Origin: Argentina anserina
Lineage: Eukaryota; Streptophyta; Magnoliopsida; Rosales; Rosaceae
Direction of reading: 5' to 3'
DNA length: 64,000 nt
NCBI RefSeq assembly: GCF_933775445.1
Contig: NW_026089494.1
Span: 62,001 to 126,000 of the forward strand
In this document: in pieces, positions 50,115 through 63,000 of the stretch
Numbering within the stretch: the stretch's first letter is position 1
How the letters are laid out: each line of letters opens with the position of its first letter
Translations under genes and position numbers: made by a program
The notes under the pieces: generated by a model
What the model was told of the DNA's origin: nothing
The model's input: only the letters and a program-made list of their open reading frames with translations
The model's database searches: none

Positions 50115-52339
50115 CAAACGAGAATTGAAAAGATACTCAAAGTGCAATAGTAAACATACTCAAACGATAGAAAGATACTCAGTTTGAAAGAAACACACGC
50201 CCACACTGGAAACACTCTCAAATTCTATAGAAAATCGCATCAGAAAGGCTTACGGAAAGATACTCAAACGAGAATTGAAAAGATACTCAAAGTGCAATAG
50301 TAAACATTCTCAAACGACAGAAAGATACTCAGTTTGAAAGAAACACACACCCACACTGGAAACACTCTCAAATTCAAGAGAAACTCGCATCAGAAAGCCG
50401 TTCAGAAACATACTCAAACGAGAATTGAAAAGATACTCAAAGTGCAATAGTAAACATACTCAAACGATAGAAAGATACTCAGTTTGAAAGAAACACACGC
50501 CCACACTGGAAACACTCTCAAATTCAAGAAAAACTCGCATCGAAAGCCGTTCAGAAAGATACACAAACGAGAATTGAAAAGATACTCAAATTGCAATAGT
50601 AAACATACTCAAACGATAGAAAGATACTCAGTTTGAAAGAAACACACGCCCACACTGGAAACACTCTCAAATTCAAGAAAAACTCGCATCGAAAGCCGTT
50701 CATAAAGATACTCAAACGAGAATTGAAAAGATACTCAAAGTGCAATAGTAAACATACTCAAACGATAGAAAGATACTCAGTTTGAAAGAAACACAACCCA
50801 CACTGGAAACACTCTCAAGTTCAATAGAAACTCGCATCAGAAAGGCTTACAGAAAGATACTCAAACGAGAATTGAAAAGATACTCAAATTGCAATAGTAA
50901 ACATACTCAAACGATAGAAAGATACTCAGTTTGAAAGAAACACAACCCACACTGGAAACACTATCAAGTTCAATAGAAACTCGTATCAGAAAGGCTTACA
51001 GAAAGATACTCAAATGAGAATTGAAAAGATAGTCAAATTGCAATAGTAAACATACTCAAACGATAGAAAGATACTCAGTTTGAAAGAAACACAACCCACA
51101 CTGGAAACACTCTCCAATTCAATAGAAACTCGCATCAGAAAGGCTTACAGAAAGATACTCAAACGAGAATTGAAAAGATACTCAAATTGCAATAGTAAAC
51201 ATACTCAAACGATAGAAAGATACTCAGTTTGAAAGAAACACACGCCCACACTGGAAACACTCTCAAATTCAATAGAAACTCGCATCAGAAAGGCTTACAA
51301 AAAGATACTCAAACGAGAATTGAAAAGATACTCAAAATGCAATAGTAAACATACTCAAACCATAGAAAGAGACTCAGTGTGAAAGAAACACACGGGCACA
51401 CTGGAAACACTCTCAAATTCAAGAAAAACTCGCATCGAAAGCCGTTCAGAAAGATACTCAAACGAGAATTGAAAAGATACTCAAACTGCAATGGTAAACA
51501 TACTCAAACGATTGAAAGATTCTCAGTCTGAAAGAAACACACGCCCACACTGGAAACACTCTCAAATTCAATAGAAACTCGCATCAGAAAGGCTTAGAGA
51601 AAGATACTCAAACGAGAATTAAAAAGATACTCAAATTGCAATAGTAAACATACTCAAACGATAGAAAGATACTCAGTTTGAAAGAAACACAACCCACACT
51701 GGAAACACTCTCAAATTCAATCGAAACTCGCATAAGAAAGGCTTACAGAAAGATACTCAAACGAGAATTGAAAAGATACTCAAATTGCAATAGTAAACAT
51801 ACTCAAACGATAGAAAGATACTCAGTGTGAAACAAACACACGCCCACACTGGAAACACTCTCAAATTCAAGAAAAACTCGCATCGAAAGCCGTTCAGAAA
51901 GATACTCAAACGCCAATTGAAAAGATACTCAAATTGCAATAGTAAACATACTCAGACGATAGAAACATACTCAGTTTGAAAGAAACACACGCCCACACTG
52001 GAAACACTCTCAAATTCAATAGAAACTCGCATCAGAAAGGCTTACAGAAAGATACTCAAACGAGAATTGAAAAGATACTCAAATTGCAATAGTAAACATA
52101 CTCAAACGATAGAAAGATACTCAGTGTGAAAGAAACACACGCCCACACTGGAAACACTCTCAAATTCAATAGAAACTCGCATCAGAAAGGCTTACAGAAA
52201 GATACGCAAACGAGAATTGAAAAGATACTCAAATTGCAATAGTAAACATACTCAAACGATAGAAAGATACTCAGTTTGAAAGAAACACAACCCACACTGG
52301 AAACACTCTCCAATTCAATAGAAACTCGCATCAGAAAGG

Positions 52340-52420
52340 CTTACAGAAAGTTACTCAAACGAGAATTGAAAAAATACTCAAATTGAAATAGTAAACATAC
52401 TCAAACGAGAATTGAAAAGA
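52340..52420 (+). repeat. Chimeric short satellite unit
   Basis: After AAATAGTAAACATACTCAAACGA the sequence jumps back to GAATTGAAAAGATACTC instead of going on to TAGAAAGATACTCAG. That adds about 46 bases between neighbouring monomers (51757 to 52401 is 644 bp, four units plus 46). The jump is at ACTCAAACGA, which occurs twice within each monomer. Confidence 0.8.
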
Positions 52421-53439
52421 TACTCAAAGTGCAATAGTAAACATACTCAAACGATAGAAAGATACTCAGTTTGAAAGAAACACACGCCCACACTGGAAAC
52501 ACTCTCAAATTCAAGAAAAACTCGCAACGAAAGCCGTTCAGAAAGATACTCAAACGAGAATTGAAAAGATACTCAAAGTGCAATAGTAAACATACTCAAA
52601 CGATAGAAAGATACTCAGTTTGAAAGAAACACACGCCCACACTGGAAACACTCTCAAATTCTATAGAAACTCGCATCAGAAAGGCTTACGGAAAGATACT
52701 CAAACGAGAATTGAAAAGATACTCAAAGTGCAATAGTAAACATTCTCAAACGATAGAAAGATACTCAGTTTGAAAGAAACACACACCCACACTGGAAACA
52801 CTCTCAAATTCAAGAGAAACTCGCATCAGAAAGCCGTTCAGAAACATACTCAAACGAGAATTGAAAAGATACTCAAAGTGCAATAGTAAACATACTCAAA
52901 CGATAGAAAGATACTCAGTTTGAAAGAAACACACGCCCACACTTGAAACACTCTCAAATTCAATAGAAACTCGCATCAGAAAGGCTTACAGAAAGATACT
53001 CAAACGAGAATTGAAAAGATACTCAAAGTGCAATAGTAAACATACTCAAACGATAGAAAGATACTCAGTTTGAAAGAAACACACGCCCACACTTGAAACA
53101 CTCTCAAATTCAAGAAAAACTCGCATCGAAAGCCGTTCATAAAGATACTCAAACGAGAATTGAAAAGATACTCAAAGTGCAATAGTAAACATACTCAAAC
53201 GATAGAAAGATACTCAGTTTGAAAGAAACACACGCCCACACTGGAAACACTCTCAAATTCAAGAAAAACTCGCATCGAAAGCCGTTCATAAAGATACTCA
53301 AACGAGAATTGAAAAGATACTCAAAGTGCAATAGTAAACATACTCAAACGATAGAAAGATACTCAGTTTGAAAGAAACACAACCCACACTGGAAACACTC
53401 TCAAGTTCAATAGAAACTCGCATCAGAAAGGCTTACAGA

Positions 53440-53520
53440 AAGATACTCAAATGAGAATTGAAAAGATACTCAAATTGAAATAGTAAACATACACAAACGA
53501 GAATTGAAAAGATACTCAAA
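53440..53520 (+). repeat. Second chimeric short satellite unit
   Basis: The same kind of jump as near 52400: TAGTAAACATACACAAACGA is followed directly by GAATTGAAAAGATACTC. The breakpoint word here is ACACAAACGA, a variant form seen also in the 50.5-kb and 55.7-kb monomers. Confidence 0.8.
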
Positions 53521-56500
53521 TTGCAATAGTAAACATACTCAAACGATAGAAAGATACTCAGTTTGAAAGAAACACACGCCCACACTGGAAACACTCTCAA
53601 ATTCAAGAAAAACTCGCATCGAAAGCCGTTCATAAAGATACTCAAACGAGAATTGAAAAGATACTCAAAGTGCAATAGTAAACATACTCAAACGATAGAA
53701 AGATACTCAGTTTGAAAGAAACACAACCCACACTGGAAACACTCTCAAGTTCAATAGAAACTCGCATCAGAAAGGCTTACAGAAAGATACTCAAACGAGA
53801 ATTGAAAAGATACTCAAATTGCAATAGTAAACATACTCAAACGATAGAAAGATAATCAGTTTGAAAGAAACACAACCCACACTGGAAACACTATCAAGTT
53901 CAATAGAAACTCGTATCAGAAAGGCTTACAGAAAGATACTCAAATGAGAATTGAAAAGATACTCAAATTGCAATAGTAAACATACTCAAACGATAGAAAG
54001 ATACTCAGTTTGAAAGAAACACAACCCATACTGGAAACACTCTCCAATTCAATAGAAACTCGCATCAGAAAGGCTTACAGAAAGATACTCAAACGAGAAT
54101 TGAAAAGATACTCAAATTGCAATAGTAAACATACTCAAACGATAGAAAGATACTCAGTTTGAAAGAAACACAACCCACACTGGAAACACTCTCAAATTCA
54201 ATAGAAACTCGCATCAGAAAGGCTTACAGAAAGATACTCAAATGAGAATTGAAAAGATACTCAAATTGCAATAGTAAACATACTCAAACGATAGAAAGAT
54301 ACTCAGTTTGAAAGAAACACAACCCACACTGGAAACACTCTCCAATTCAATAGAAACTCGCATCAGAAAGGCTTACAGAAAGATACTCAAACGAGAATTG
54401 AAAAGATACTCAAATTGCAATAGTAAACATACTCAAACGATAGAAAGATACTCAGTTTGAAAGAAACACAACCCATACTGGAAACACTCTCCAATTCAAT
54501 AGAAACTCGCATCAGAAAGGCTTACAGAAAGATACTCAAACGAGAATTGAAAAGATACTCAAATTGCAATAGTAAACATACTCAAACGATAGAAAGATAC
54601 TCAGTTTGAAAGAAACACACGCCCACACTGGAAACACTCTCAAATTCAAGAAAAACTCGCATCGAAAGCCGTTCAGAAAGATACACAAACGAGAATTTAA
54701 AAGATACTCAAATTGCAATAGTAAACATACTCAAACGATAGAAAGATACTCAGTTTGAAAGAAACACACGCCCACACTGGAAACACTCTCAAATTCAAGA
54801 AAAACTCGCATCGAAAGCCGTTCATAAAGATACTCAAACGAGAATTGAAAAGATACTCAAAGTGCAATAGTAAACATACTCAAACGATAGAAAGATACTC
54901 AGTTTGAAAGAAACACAACCCACACTGGAAACACTCTCAAGTTCAATAGAAACTCGCATCAGAAAGGCTTACAGAAAGATACTCAAACGAGAATTGAAAA
55001 GATACTCAAATTGCAATAGTAAACATACTCAAACGATAGAAAGATACTCAGTTTGAAAGAAACACAACCCACACTGGAAACACTATCAAGTTCAATAGAA
55101 ACTCGTATCAGAAAGGCTTACAGAAAGATACTCAAATGAGAATTGAAAAGATACTCAAATTGCAATAGTAAACATACTCAAACGATAGAAAGATACTCAG
55201 TTTGAAAGAAACACAACCCATACTGGAAACACTCTCCAATTCAATAGAAACTCGCATCAGAAAGGCTTACAGAAAGATACTCAAACGAGAATTGAAAAGA
55301 TACTCAAATTGCAATAGTAAACATACTCAAACGATAGAAAGATACTCAGTTTGAAAGAAACACAACCCATACTGGAAACACTCTCCAATTCAATAGAAAC
55401 TCGCATCAGAAAGGCTTACAGAAAGATACTCAAACGAGAATTGAAAAGATACTCAAATTGCAATAGTAAACATACTCAAACGATAGAAAGATACTCAGTT
55501 TGAAAGAAACACAACCCATACTGGAAACACTCTCCAATTCAATAGAAACTCGCATCAGAAAGGCTTACAGAAAGATACTCAAACGAGAATTGAAAAGATA
55601 CTCAAATTGCAATAGTAAACATACTCAAACGATAGAAAGATACTCAGTTTGAAAGAAACACACGCCCACACTGGAAACACTCTCAAATTCAAGAAAAACT
55701 CGCATCGAAAGCCGTTCAGAAAGATACACAAACGAGAATTGAAAAGATACTCAAATTGCAATAGTAAACATACTCAAACGATAGAAAGATACTCAGTTTG
55801 AAAGAAACACACGCCCACACTGGAAACACTCTCAAATTCAAGAAAAACTCGCATCGAAAGCCGTTCATAAAGATACTCAAACGAGAATTGAAAAGATACT
55901 CAAATTGCAATAGTAAACATACTCAAACGATAGAAAGATACTCAGTTTGAAAGAAACACAACCCACACTGGAAACACTCTCAAGTTCAATAGAAACTCGC
56001 ATCAGAAAGGCTTACAGAAAGATACTCAAACGAGAATTGAAAAGATACTCAAATTGCAATAGTAAACATACTCAAACGATAGAAAGATACTCAGTTTGAA
56101 AGAAACACAACCCACACTGGAAACACTATCAAGTTCAATAGAAACTCGTATCAGAAAGGCTTACAGAAAGATACTCAAATGAGAATTGAAAAGATACTCA
56201 AATTGCAATAGTAAACATACTCAAACGATAGAAAGATACTCAGTTTGAAAGAAACACAACCCATACTGGAAACACTCTCCAATTCAATAGAAACTCGCAT
56301 CAGAAAGGCTTACAGAAAGATACTCAAACGAGAATTGAAAAGATACTCAAATTGCAATAGTAAACATACTCAAACGATAGAAAGATACTCAGTTTGAAAG
56401 AAACACAACCCACACTGGAAACACTCTCCAATTCAATAGAAACTCGCATCAGAAAGGCTTACAGAAAGATACTCAAACGAGAATTGAAAAAATACTCAAA

Positions 56501-56771
56501 TTGAAATAGTAAACATACTCAAACGATAGAAAGATACTCAGTTTGAAAGAAACACAACCCACACTGGAAACACTCTCAAATTCAATAGAAACTCGCATCA
56601 GAAAGGCTTACAGAAAGATACTCAAACGAGAATTGAAAAGATACTCAAATTGCAATAGTAAACATACTCAAAGGATAGAAAGATACTCAGTTTGAAAGAA
56701 ACACACGCCCACACTGGAAACACTCTCAAATTCAAGAGAAACTCGAATCAGAAAACCGTTCAGAAACATAC

Positions 56772-58460
56772 TCAAACGAGAATTGAAAAGATACTCAAAG
56801 TGCAATAGTAAACATACTCAAACGATAGAAAGATACTCAGTTTGAAAGAAACACACGCCCACACTGGAAACACTCTCAAATTCAAGAAAAACTCGCAACG
56901 AAAGCCGTTCAGAAAGATACTCAAACGAGAATTGAAAAGATACTCAAAGTGCAATAGTAAACATACTCAAACGATAGAAAGATACTCAGTTTGAAAGAAA
57001 CACACGCCCACACTGAAAACACTCTCAAATTCAATAGAAACTCGCATCGAAAGCCGTTCAGAAAGATACTAAACCGAGAATTGAAAAGATACTCAAAGTG
57101 CAATAGTAAACATACTCAAACGATAGAAAGATACTCAGTTTGAAAGAAACACAGGCCCACACTGGAAACACTCTCAAATTCAATAGAAACTCGCATCAGA
57201 AAGGCTTACAAAAAGATACTCAAACGAGAATTAAAAAGATACTCAAATTGCAATAGTAAACATACTCAAACGATAGAAAGATACTCAGTTTGAAAGAAAC
57301 ACACGCCCACACTGGAAACACTCTCAAATTCAATAGAAACTCGCATCAGAAAGGCTTACAGAAAGATACTCAAACGAGAATTGAAAAGATACTCAAAATG
57401 CAATAGTAAACATACTCAAACCATAGAAAGATACTCAGTGTGAAAGAAACACAACCCACACTGGAAACACTCTCAAATTCAAGAAAAACTCGCAATGAAA
57501 GCTGTTCAGAAAGATACTCAAACGAGAATTGAAAAGATACTCAAAGTGCAATAGTAAACATACTCAAACGATAAAAAGATACTCAGTTTGAAAGAAACAC
57601 ACGCCCACACTGGAAACACTCTCAAATTCAATAGAAACTCGCATCGAAAGCCGTTCAGAAAGATACTAAACCGAGAATTGAAAAGATACTCAAAGTGCAA
57701 TAGTAAACATACTCAAACGATAGAAAGATACTCAGTTTGAAAGAAACACAGGCCCACACTGGAAACACTCTCAAATTCAATAGAAACTCGCATCAGAAAG
57801 GCTTACAGAAAGATACTCAAACGAGAATTAAAAAGATACTCAAATTGCAATAGTAAACATACTCAAACGATAGAAAGATACTCAGTTTGAAAGAAACACA
57901 ACCCACACTGGAAACACTCTCCAATTCAATAGAAACTCGCATCAGAAAGGCTTACAGAAAGATACTCAAACGAGAATTGAAAAGATACTCAAAGTGCAAT
58001 AGTAAACATACTCAAACGATAGAAAGATACTCAGTTTGAAAGAAACACACTCCCACACTGGAAACACTCTCAAATTCAAGAGAAACTGGCATCAGAAAGC
58101 CGTTCAGAAACATACTCAAACGAGAATTGAAAAGATACTCAAAGTGCAATAGTAAACATACTCAAACGATAGAAAGATACTCAGTTTGAAAGAAACACAC
58201 GCCCACACTGGAAACACTCTCAAATTCAAGAAAAACTCGCAACGAAAGCCGTTCAGAAAGATACTCAAACGAGAATTGAAAAGATACTCAAAGTGCAATA
58301 GTAAACATACTCAAACGATAGAAAGATACTCAGTTTGAAAGAAACACACGCCCACACTGGAAACACTCTCAAATTCAATAGAAACTCGCATCGAAAGCCG
58401 TTCAGAAAGATACTAAACCGAGAATTGAAAAGATACTCAAAGTGCAATAGTAAACATACT
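56772..58460 (+). repeat. Duplicated 9-monomer (1344-bp) block
   Basis: Monomers at 56772 and 56921 match those at 58116 and 58265 at offset 1344. The linked markers ACTAAACCGAG and CACAGGCCCAC occur together three times here (about 57.07/57.15, 57.67/57.75 and 58.42/58.49 kb) and once at 47.57/47.65 kb. Confidence 0.75.
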
Positions 58461-58469
58461 CAAACGATA

Positions 58470-58500
58470 GAAAGATACTTAGTTTTTAGAAACACAGGCC
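58470..58500 (+). repeat. Shortened monomer with a local deletion
   Basis: GATACTTAGTTTTTAGAAAC replaces GATACTCAGTTTGAAAGAAAC-type sequence, losing a few bases and changing the local pattern. It is the only such variant seen in the window. Confidence 0.7.
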
Positions 58501-60059
58501 CACACTGGAAACACTCTCAAATTCAATAGAAACTCGCATCAGAAAGCCGTTCAGAAACATACTCAAACGGGAATTGAAAAGATACTCAAAGTGCAATAGT
58601 AAACATACTCAAACGATAGAAAGATACTCAGTTTGAAAGAAACACACGCCCGCACTGGAAACACTCTCAAATTCAAGAAAAACTCGCATCGAAAGCCGTT
58701 CAGAAACATACTCAAACGAGAATTGAAAAGATACTCAAAGTGCAATAGTAAACATACTCAAACGATAGAAAGATACTCAGTTTGAAAGAAACACACGCCC
58801 ACACTGGAAACACTCTCAAATTCAATAGAAACGCGCATCAGAAAGGCTTACAGAAAGATACTCAAACGAGAATTGAAAAGATACTCAAAGTGCAATAGTA
58901 AACATACTCAGACGATAGAAAGATACTCAGTTTGAAAGAAACACACGCTCGCACTGGAAACACTCTCAAATTCAAGAGAAACTTGCATCAGAAAGCCGTT
59001 CAGAAACATACTCAAACGGGAATTGAAAAGATACTCAAAGTGCAATAGTAAACATACTCAAATGATAGAAAGATACTCAGTTTGAAAGAAACACAACCCA
59101 CACTGGAAACACTCTCAAATTCAATAGAAACTCGCATCAGAAAGGCTTACAGAAAGATACTCAAACGAGAATTGAAAAGATACTCAAAGTGCAATAGTAA
59201 ACATACTCAAACGATAGAAAGATACTCAGTTTGAAAGAAACACACTCCCACACTGGAAACACTCTCAAAGTCAAGAGAAACTCGCATCAGAAAGCCGTTC
59301 AGAAACATACTCAAACGAGAATTGAAAAGATACTCAAAGTGCAATAGTAAACATGCTCAAACGATAGAAAGATACTCAGTTTGAAAGAAACACACGCCCA
59401 CACTGGAAACACTCTCAAATTCAAGAAAAACTCGCATCGAAAGCCGTTCAGAAAGATACTCAAACGAGAATTGAAAAGATACTCAAAGTGCAATAGTAAA
59501 CATACTCAAACGATAGAAAGATACTCAGTTTGAAAGAAACACACGCCCACACTTGAAACACTCTCAAATTCAATAGAAACTCGCATCAGAAAGGCTTACA
59601 GAAAGATACTCAAACGAGAATTGAAAAGATACTCAAAGTGCAATAGTAAACATACTCAAACGATAGAAAGATACTCAGTTTGAATAAAACACACGCCCAC
59701 ACTGGAAACACTCTCAAATTCAATAGAAACTCGCATCAGAAAGCCGTTCAGAAACATACTCAAACGGGAATTGAAAAGATACTCAAAGTGCAATAGTAAA
59801 CATACTCAAACGATAGAAAGATACTCAGTTTGAAAGAAACACACGCCCGCACTGGAAACACTCTCAAATTCAAGAAAAACTCGCATCAGAAAGGCTTACA
59901 GAAAGATACTCAAACGAGAATTAAAAAGATACTCAAATTGCAATAGTAAACATACTCAAACGATAGAAAGATATTCAGTTTGAAAGAAACACACGCCCAC
60001 ACTGGAAACACTCTCAAATTCAATAGAAACTCGCATCAGAAAGCCGTTCAGAAACATAC

Positions 60060-63000
60060 TCAAACGAGAATTGAAAAGATACTCAAAGTGCAATAGTAAA
60101 CATGCTCAAACGATAGAAAGATACTCAGTTTGAAAGAAACACACGCCCACACTGGAAACACTCTCAAATTCAAGAAAAACTCGCATCGAAAGCCGTTCAG
60201 AAAGATACTCAAACGAGAATTGAAAAGATACTCAAAGTGCAATAGTAAACATACTCATACGATAGAAAGATACTCAGTTTGAAAGAAACACACGCCCACA
60301 CTTGAAACACTCTCAAATTCAATAGAAACTCGCATCAGAAAGGCTTACAGAAAGATACTCAAACGAGAATTGAAAAGATACTCAAAGTGCAATAGTAAAC
60401 ATACTCAAACGATAGAAAGATACTCAGTTTGAATAAAACACACGCCCACACTGGAAACACTCTCAAATTCAAGAGAAACTGGCATCAGAAAGCCGTTCAG
60501 AAACATACTCAAACGAGAATTGAAAAGATACTTAAAGTGCAATAGTAAACATACTCAAACGATAGAAAGATACTCAGTTTGAAAGAAACACACGCCCACA
60601 CTGGAAACACTCTCAAATTCAATAGAAACGCGCATCAGAAAGGCTTACAGAAAGATACTCAAACGAGAATTGAAAAGATAATCAAAGTGCAATAGTAAAC
60701 ATACTCAGACGATAGAAAGATACTCAGTTTGAAAGAAACACACGCTCGCACTGGAAACACTCTCAAATTCAAGAGAAACTTGCATCAGAAAGCCGTTCAG
60801 AAACATACTCAAACGGGAATTGAAAAGATACTCAAAGTGCAATAGTAAACATACTCAAATGATAGAAAGATACTCAGTTTGAAAGAAACACAACCCACAC
60901 TGGAAACACTCTAAAATTCAATAGAAACTCGCATCAGAAAGGCTTACAGAAAGATACTAAAAGGAGAATTGAGAAGATACTCAAAGTGCAATAGTAAACA
61001 TACTCAAACGATAGAAAGATACTAAGTTTGAAAGAAACACACGCCCACACTGGAAACACTCTAAAATTCAATAGAAACTCGCATCAGAAAGGCTTACAGA
61101 AAGATACTCAAACGAGAATTGAAAAGATACTCAAAGTGCAATAGTAAACATACTCAAACGATAGAAAGATACTCAGTTTGAAAGAAACACACTCCCACAC
61201 TGGAAACACTCTCAAATTCAAGAGAAACTCGCATCAGAAAGCCGTTCAGAAACATACTCAAACGAGAATTGAAAAGATACTCAAAGTGCAATAGTAAACA
61301 TGCTCAAACGATAGAAAGATACTCAGTTTGAAAGAAACACACGCCCACACTGGAAACACTCTCAAATTCAAGAAAAACTCGCATCGAAAGCCGTTCAGAA
61401 AGATACTCAAACGAGAATTGAAAAGATACTCAAAGTGCAATAGTAAACATACTCAAACGATAGAAAGATACTCAGTTTGAAAGAAACACACGCCCACACT
61501 GGAAACACTCTCAAATTCAATAGAAACTCGCATCAGAAAGGCTTACAGAAAGATACTCAAACGAGAATTGAAAAGATACTCAAAGTGCAATAGTAAACAT
61601 ACTCAAACGATAGAAAGATACTCAGTTTGAATAAAACACACGCCCACACTGGAAACACTCTCAAATTCAATAGAAACTCGCATCAGAAAGCCGTTCAGAA
61701 ACATACTCAAACGGGAATTGAAAAGATACTCAAAGTGCAATAGTAAACATACTCAAACGATAGAAAGATACTCAGTTTGAAAGAAACACACGCCCGCACT
61801 GGAAACACTCTCAAATTCAAGAAAAACTCGCATCAGAAAGGCTTACAGAAAGATACTCAAACGAGAATTAAAAAGATACTCAAATTGCAATAGTAAACAT
61901 ACTCAAACGATAGAAAGATACTCAGTTTGAAAGAAACACACGCCCACACTGGAAACACTCTCAAATTCAATAGAAACTCGCATCAGAAAGCCGTTCAGAA
62001 ACATACTCAAACGAGAATTGAAAAGATACTCAAAGTGCAATAGTAAACATGCTCAAACGATAGAAAGATACTCAGTTTGAAAGAAACACACGCCCACACT
62101 GGAAACACTCTCAAATTCAATAGAAACTCGCATCAGAAAGCCGTTCAGAAACATACTCAAACGAGAATTGAAAAGATACTCAAAGTGCAATAGTAAACAT
62201 GCTCAAACGATAGAAAGATACTCAGTTTGAAAGAAACACACGCCCACACTGGAAACACTCTCAAATTCAAGAAAAACTCGCATCGAAAGCCGTTCAGAAA
62301 GATACTCAAACGAGAATTGAAAAGATACTCAAAGTGCAATAGTAAACATACTCATACGATAGAAAGATACTCAGTTTGAAAGAAACACACGCCCACACTT
62401 GAAACACTCTCAAATTCAATAGAAACTCGCATCAGAAAGGCTTACAGAAAGATACTCAAACGAGAATTGAAAAGATACTCAAAGTGCAATAGTAAACATA
62501 CTCAAACGATAGAAAGATACTCAGTTTGAATAAAACACACGCCCACACTGGAAACACTCTCAAATTCAAGAGAAACTGGCATCAGAAAGCCGTTCAGAAA
62601 CATACTCAAACGAGAATTGAAAAGATACTTAAAGTGCAATAGTAAACATACTCAAACGATAGAAAGATACTCAGTTTGAAAGAAACACACGCCCACACTG
62701 GAAACACTCTCAAATTCAATAGAAACGCGCATCAGAAAGGCTTACAGAAAGATACTCAAACGAGAATTGAAAAGATACTCAAAGTGCAATAGTAAACATA
62801 CTCAGACGATAGAAAGATACTCAGTTTGAAAGAAACACACGCTCGCACTGGAAACACTCTCAAATTCAAGAGAAACTTGCATCAGAAAGCCGTTCAGAAA
62901 CATACTCAAACGGGAATTGAAAAGATACTCAAAGTGCAATAGTAAACATACTCAAATGATAGAAAGATACTCAGTTTGAAAGAAACACAACCCACACTGG

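Larger units (their letters stand above)
50414..55910 (+). repeat. Region of nested higher-order repeats (1043-bp and ~5.17-kb offsets)
   Basis: Monomers at 54536 and 55579 match at offset 1043; those at 50414 and 50551 match 55579 and 55716 at offset 5165. Shared alleles are AGATACACAAACG, CCGTTCATAAAG, CTCTCAAGTTC, CTCGTATCAG and ACAACCCATACTGG. Many units here are 148 bp through ACAACCCAC. Confidence 0.75.
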
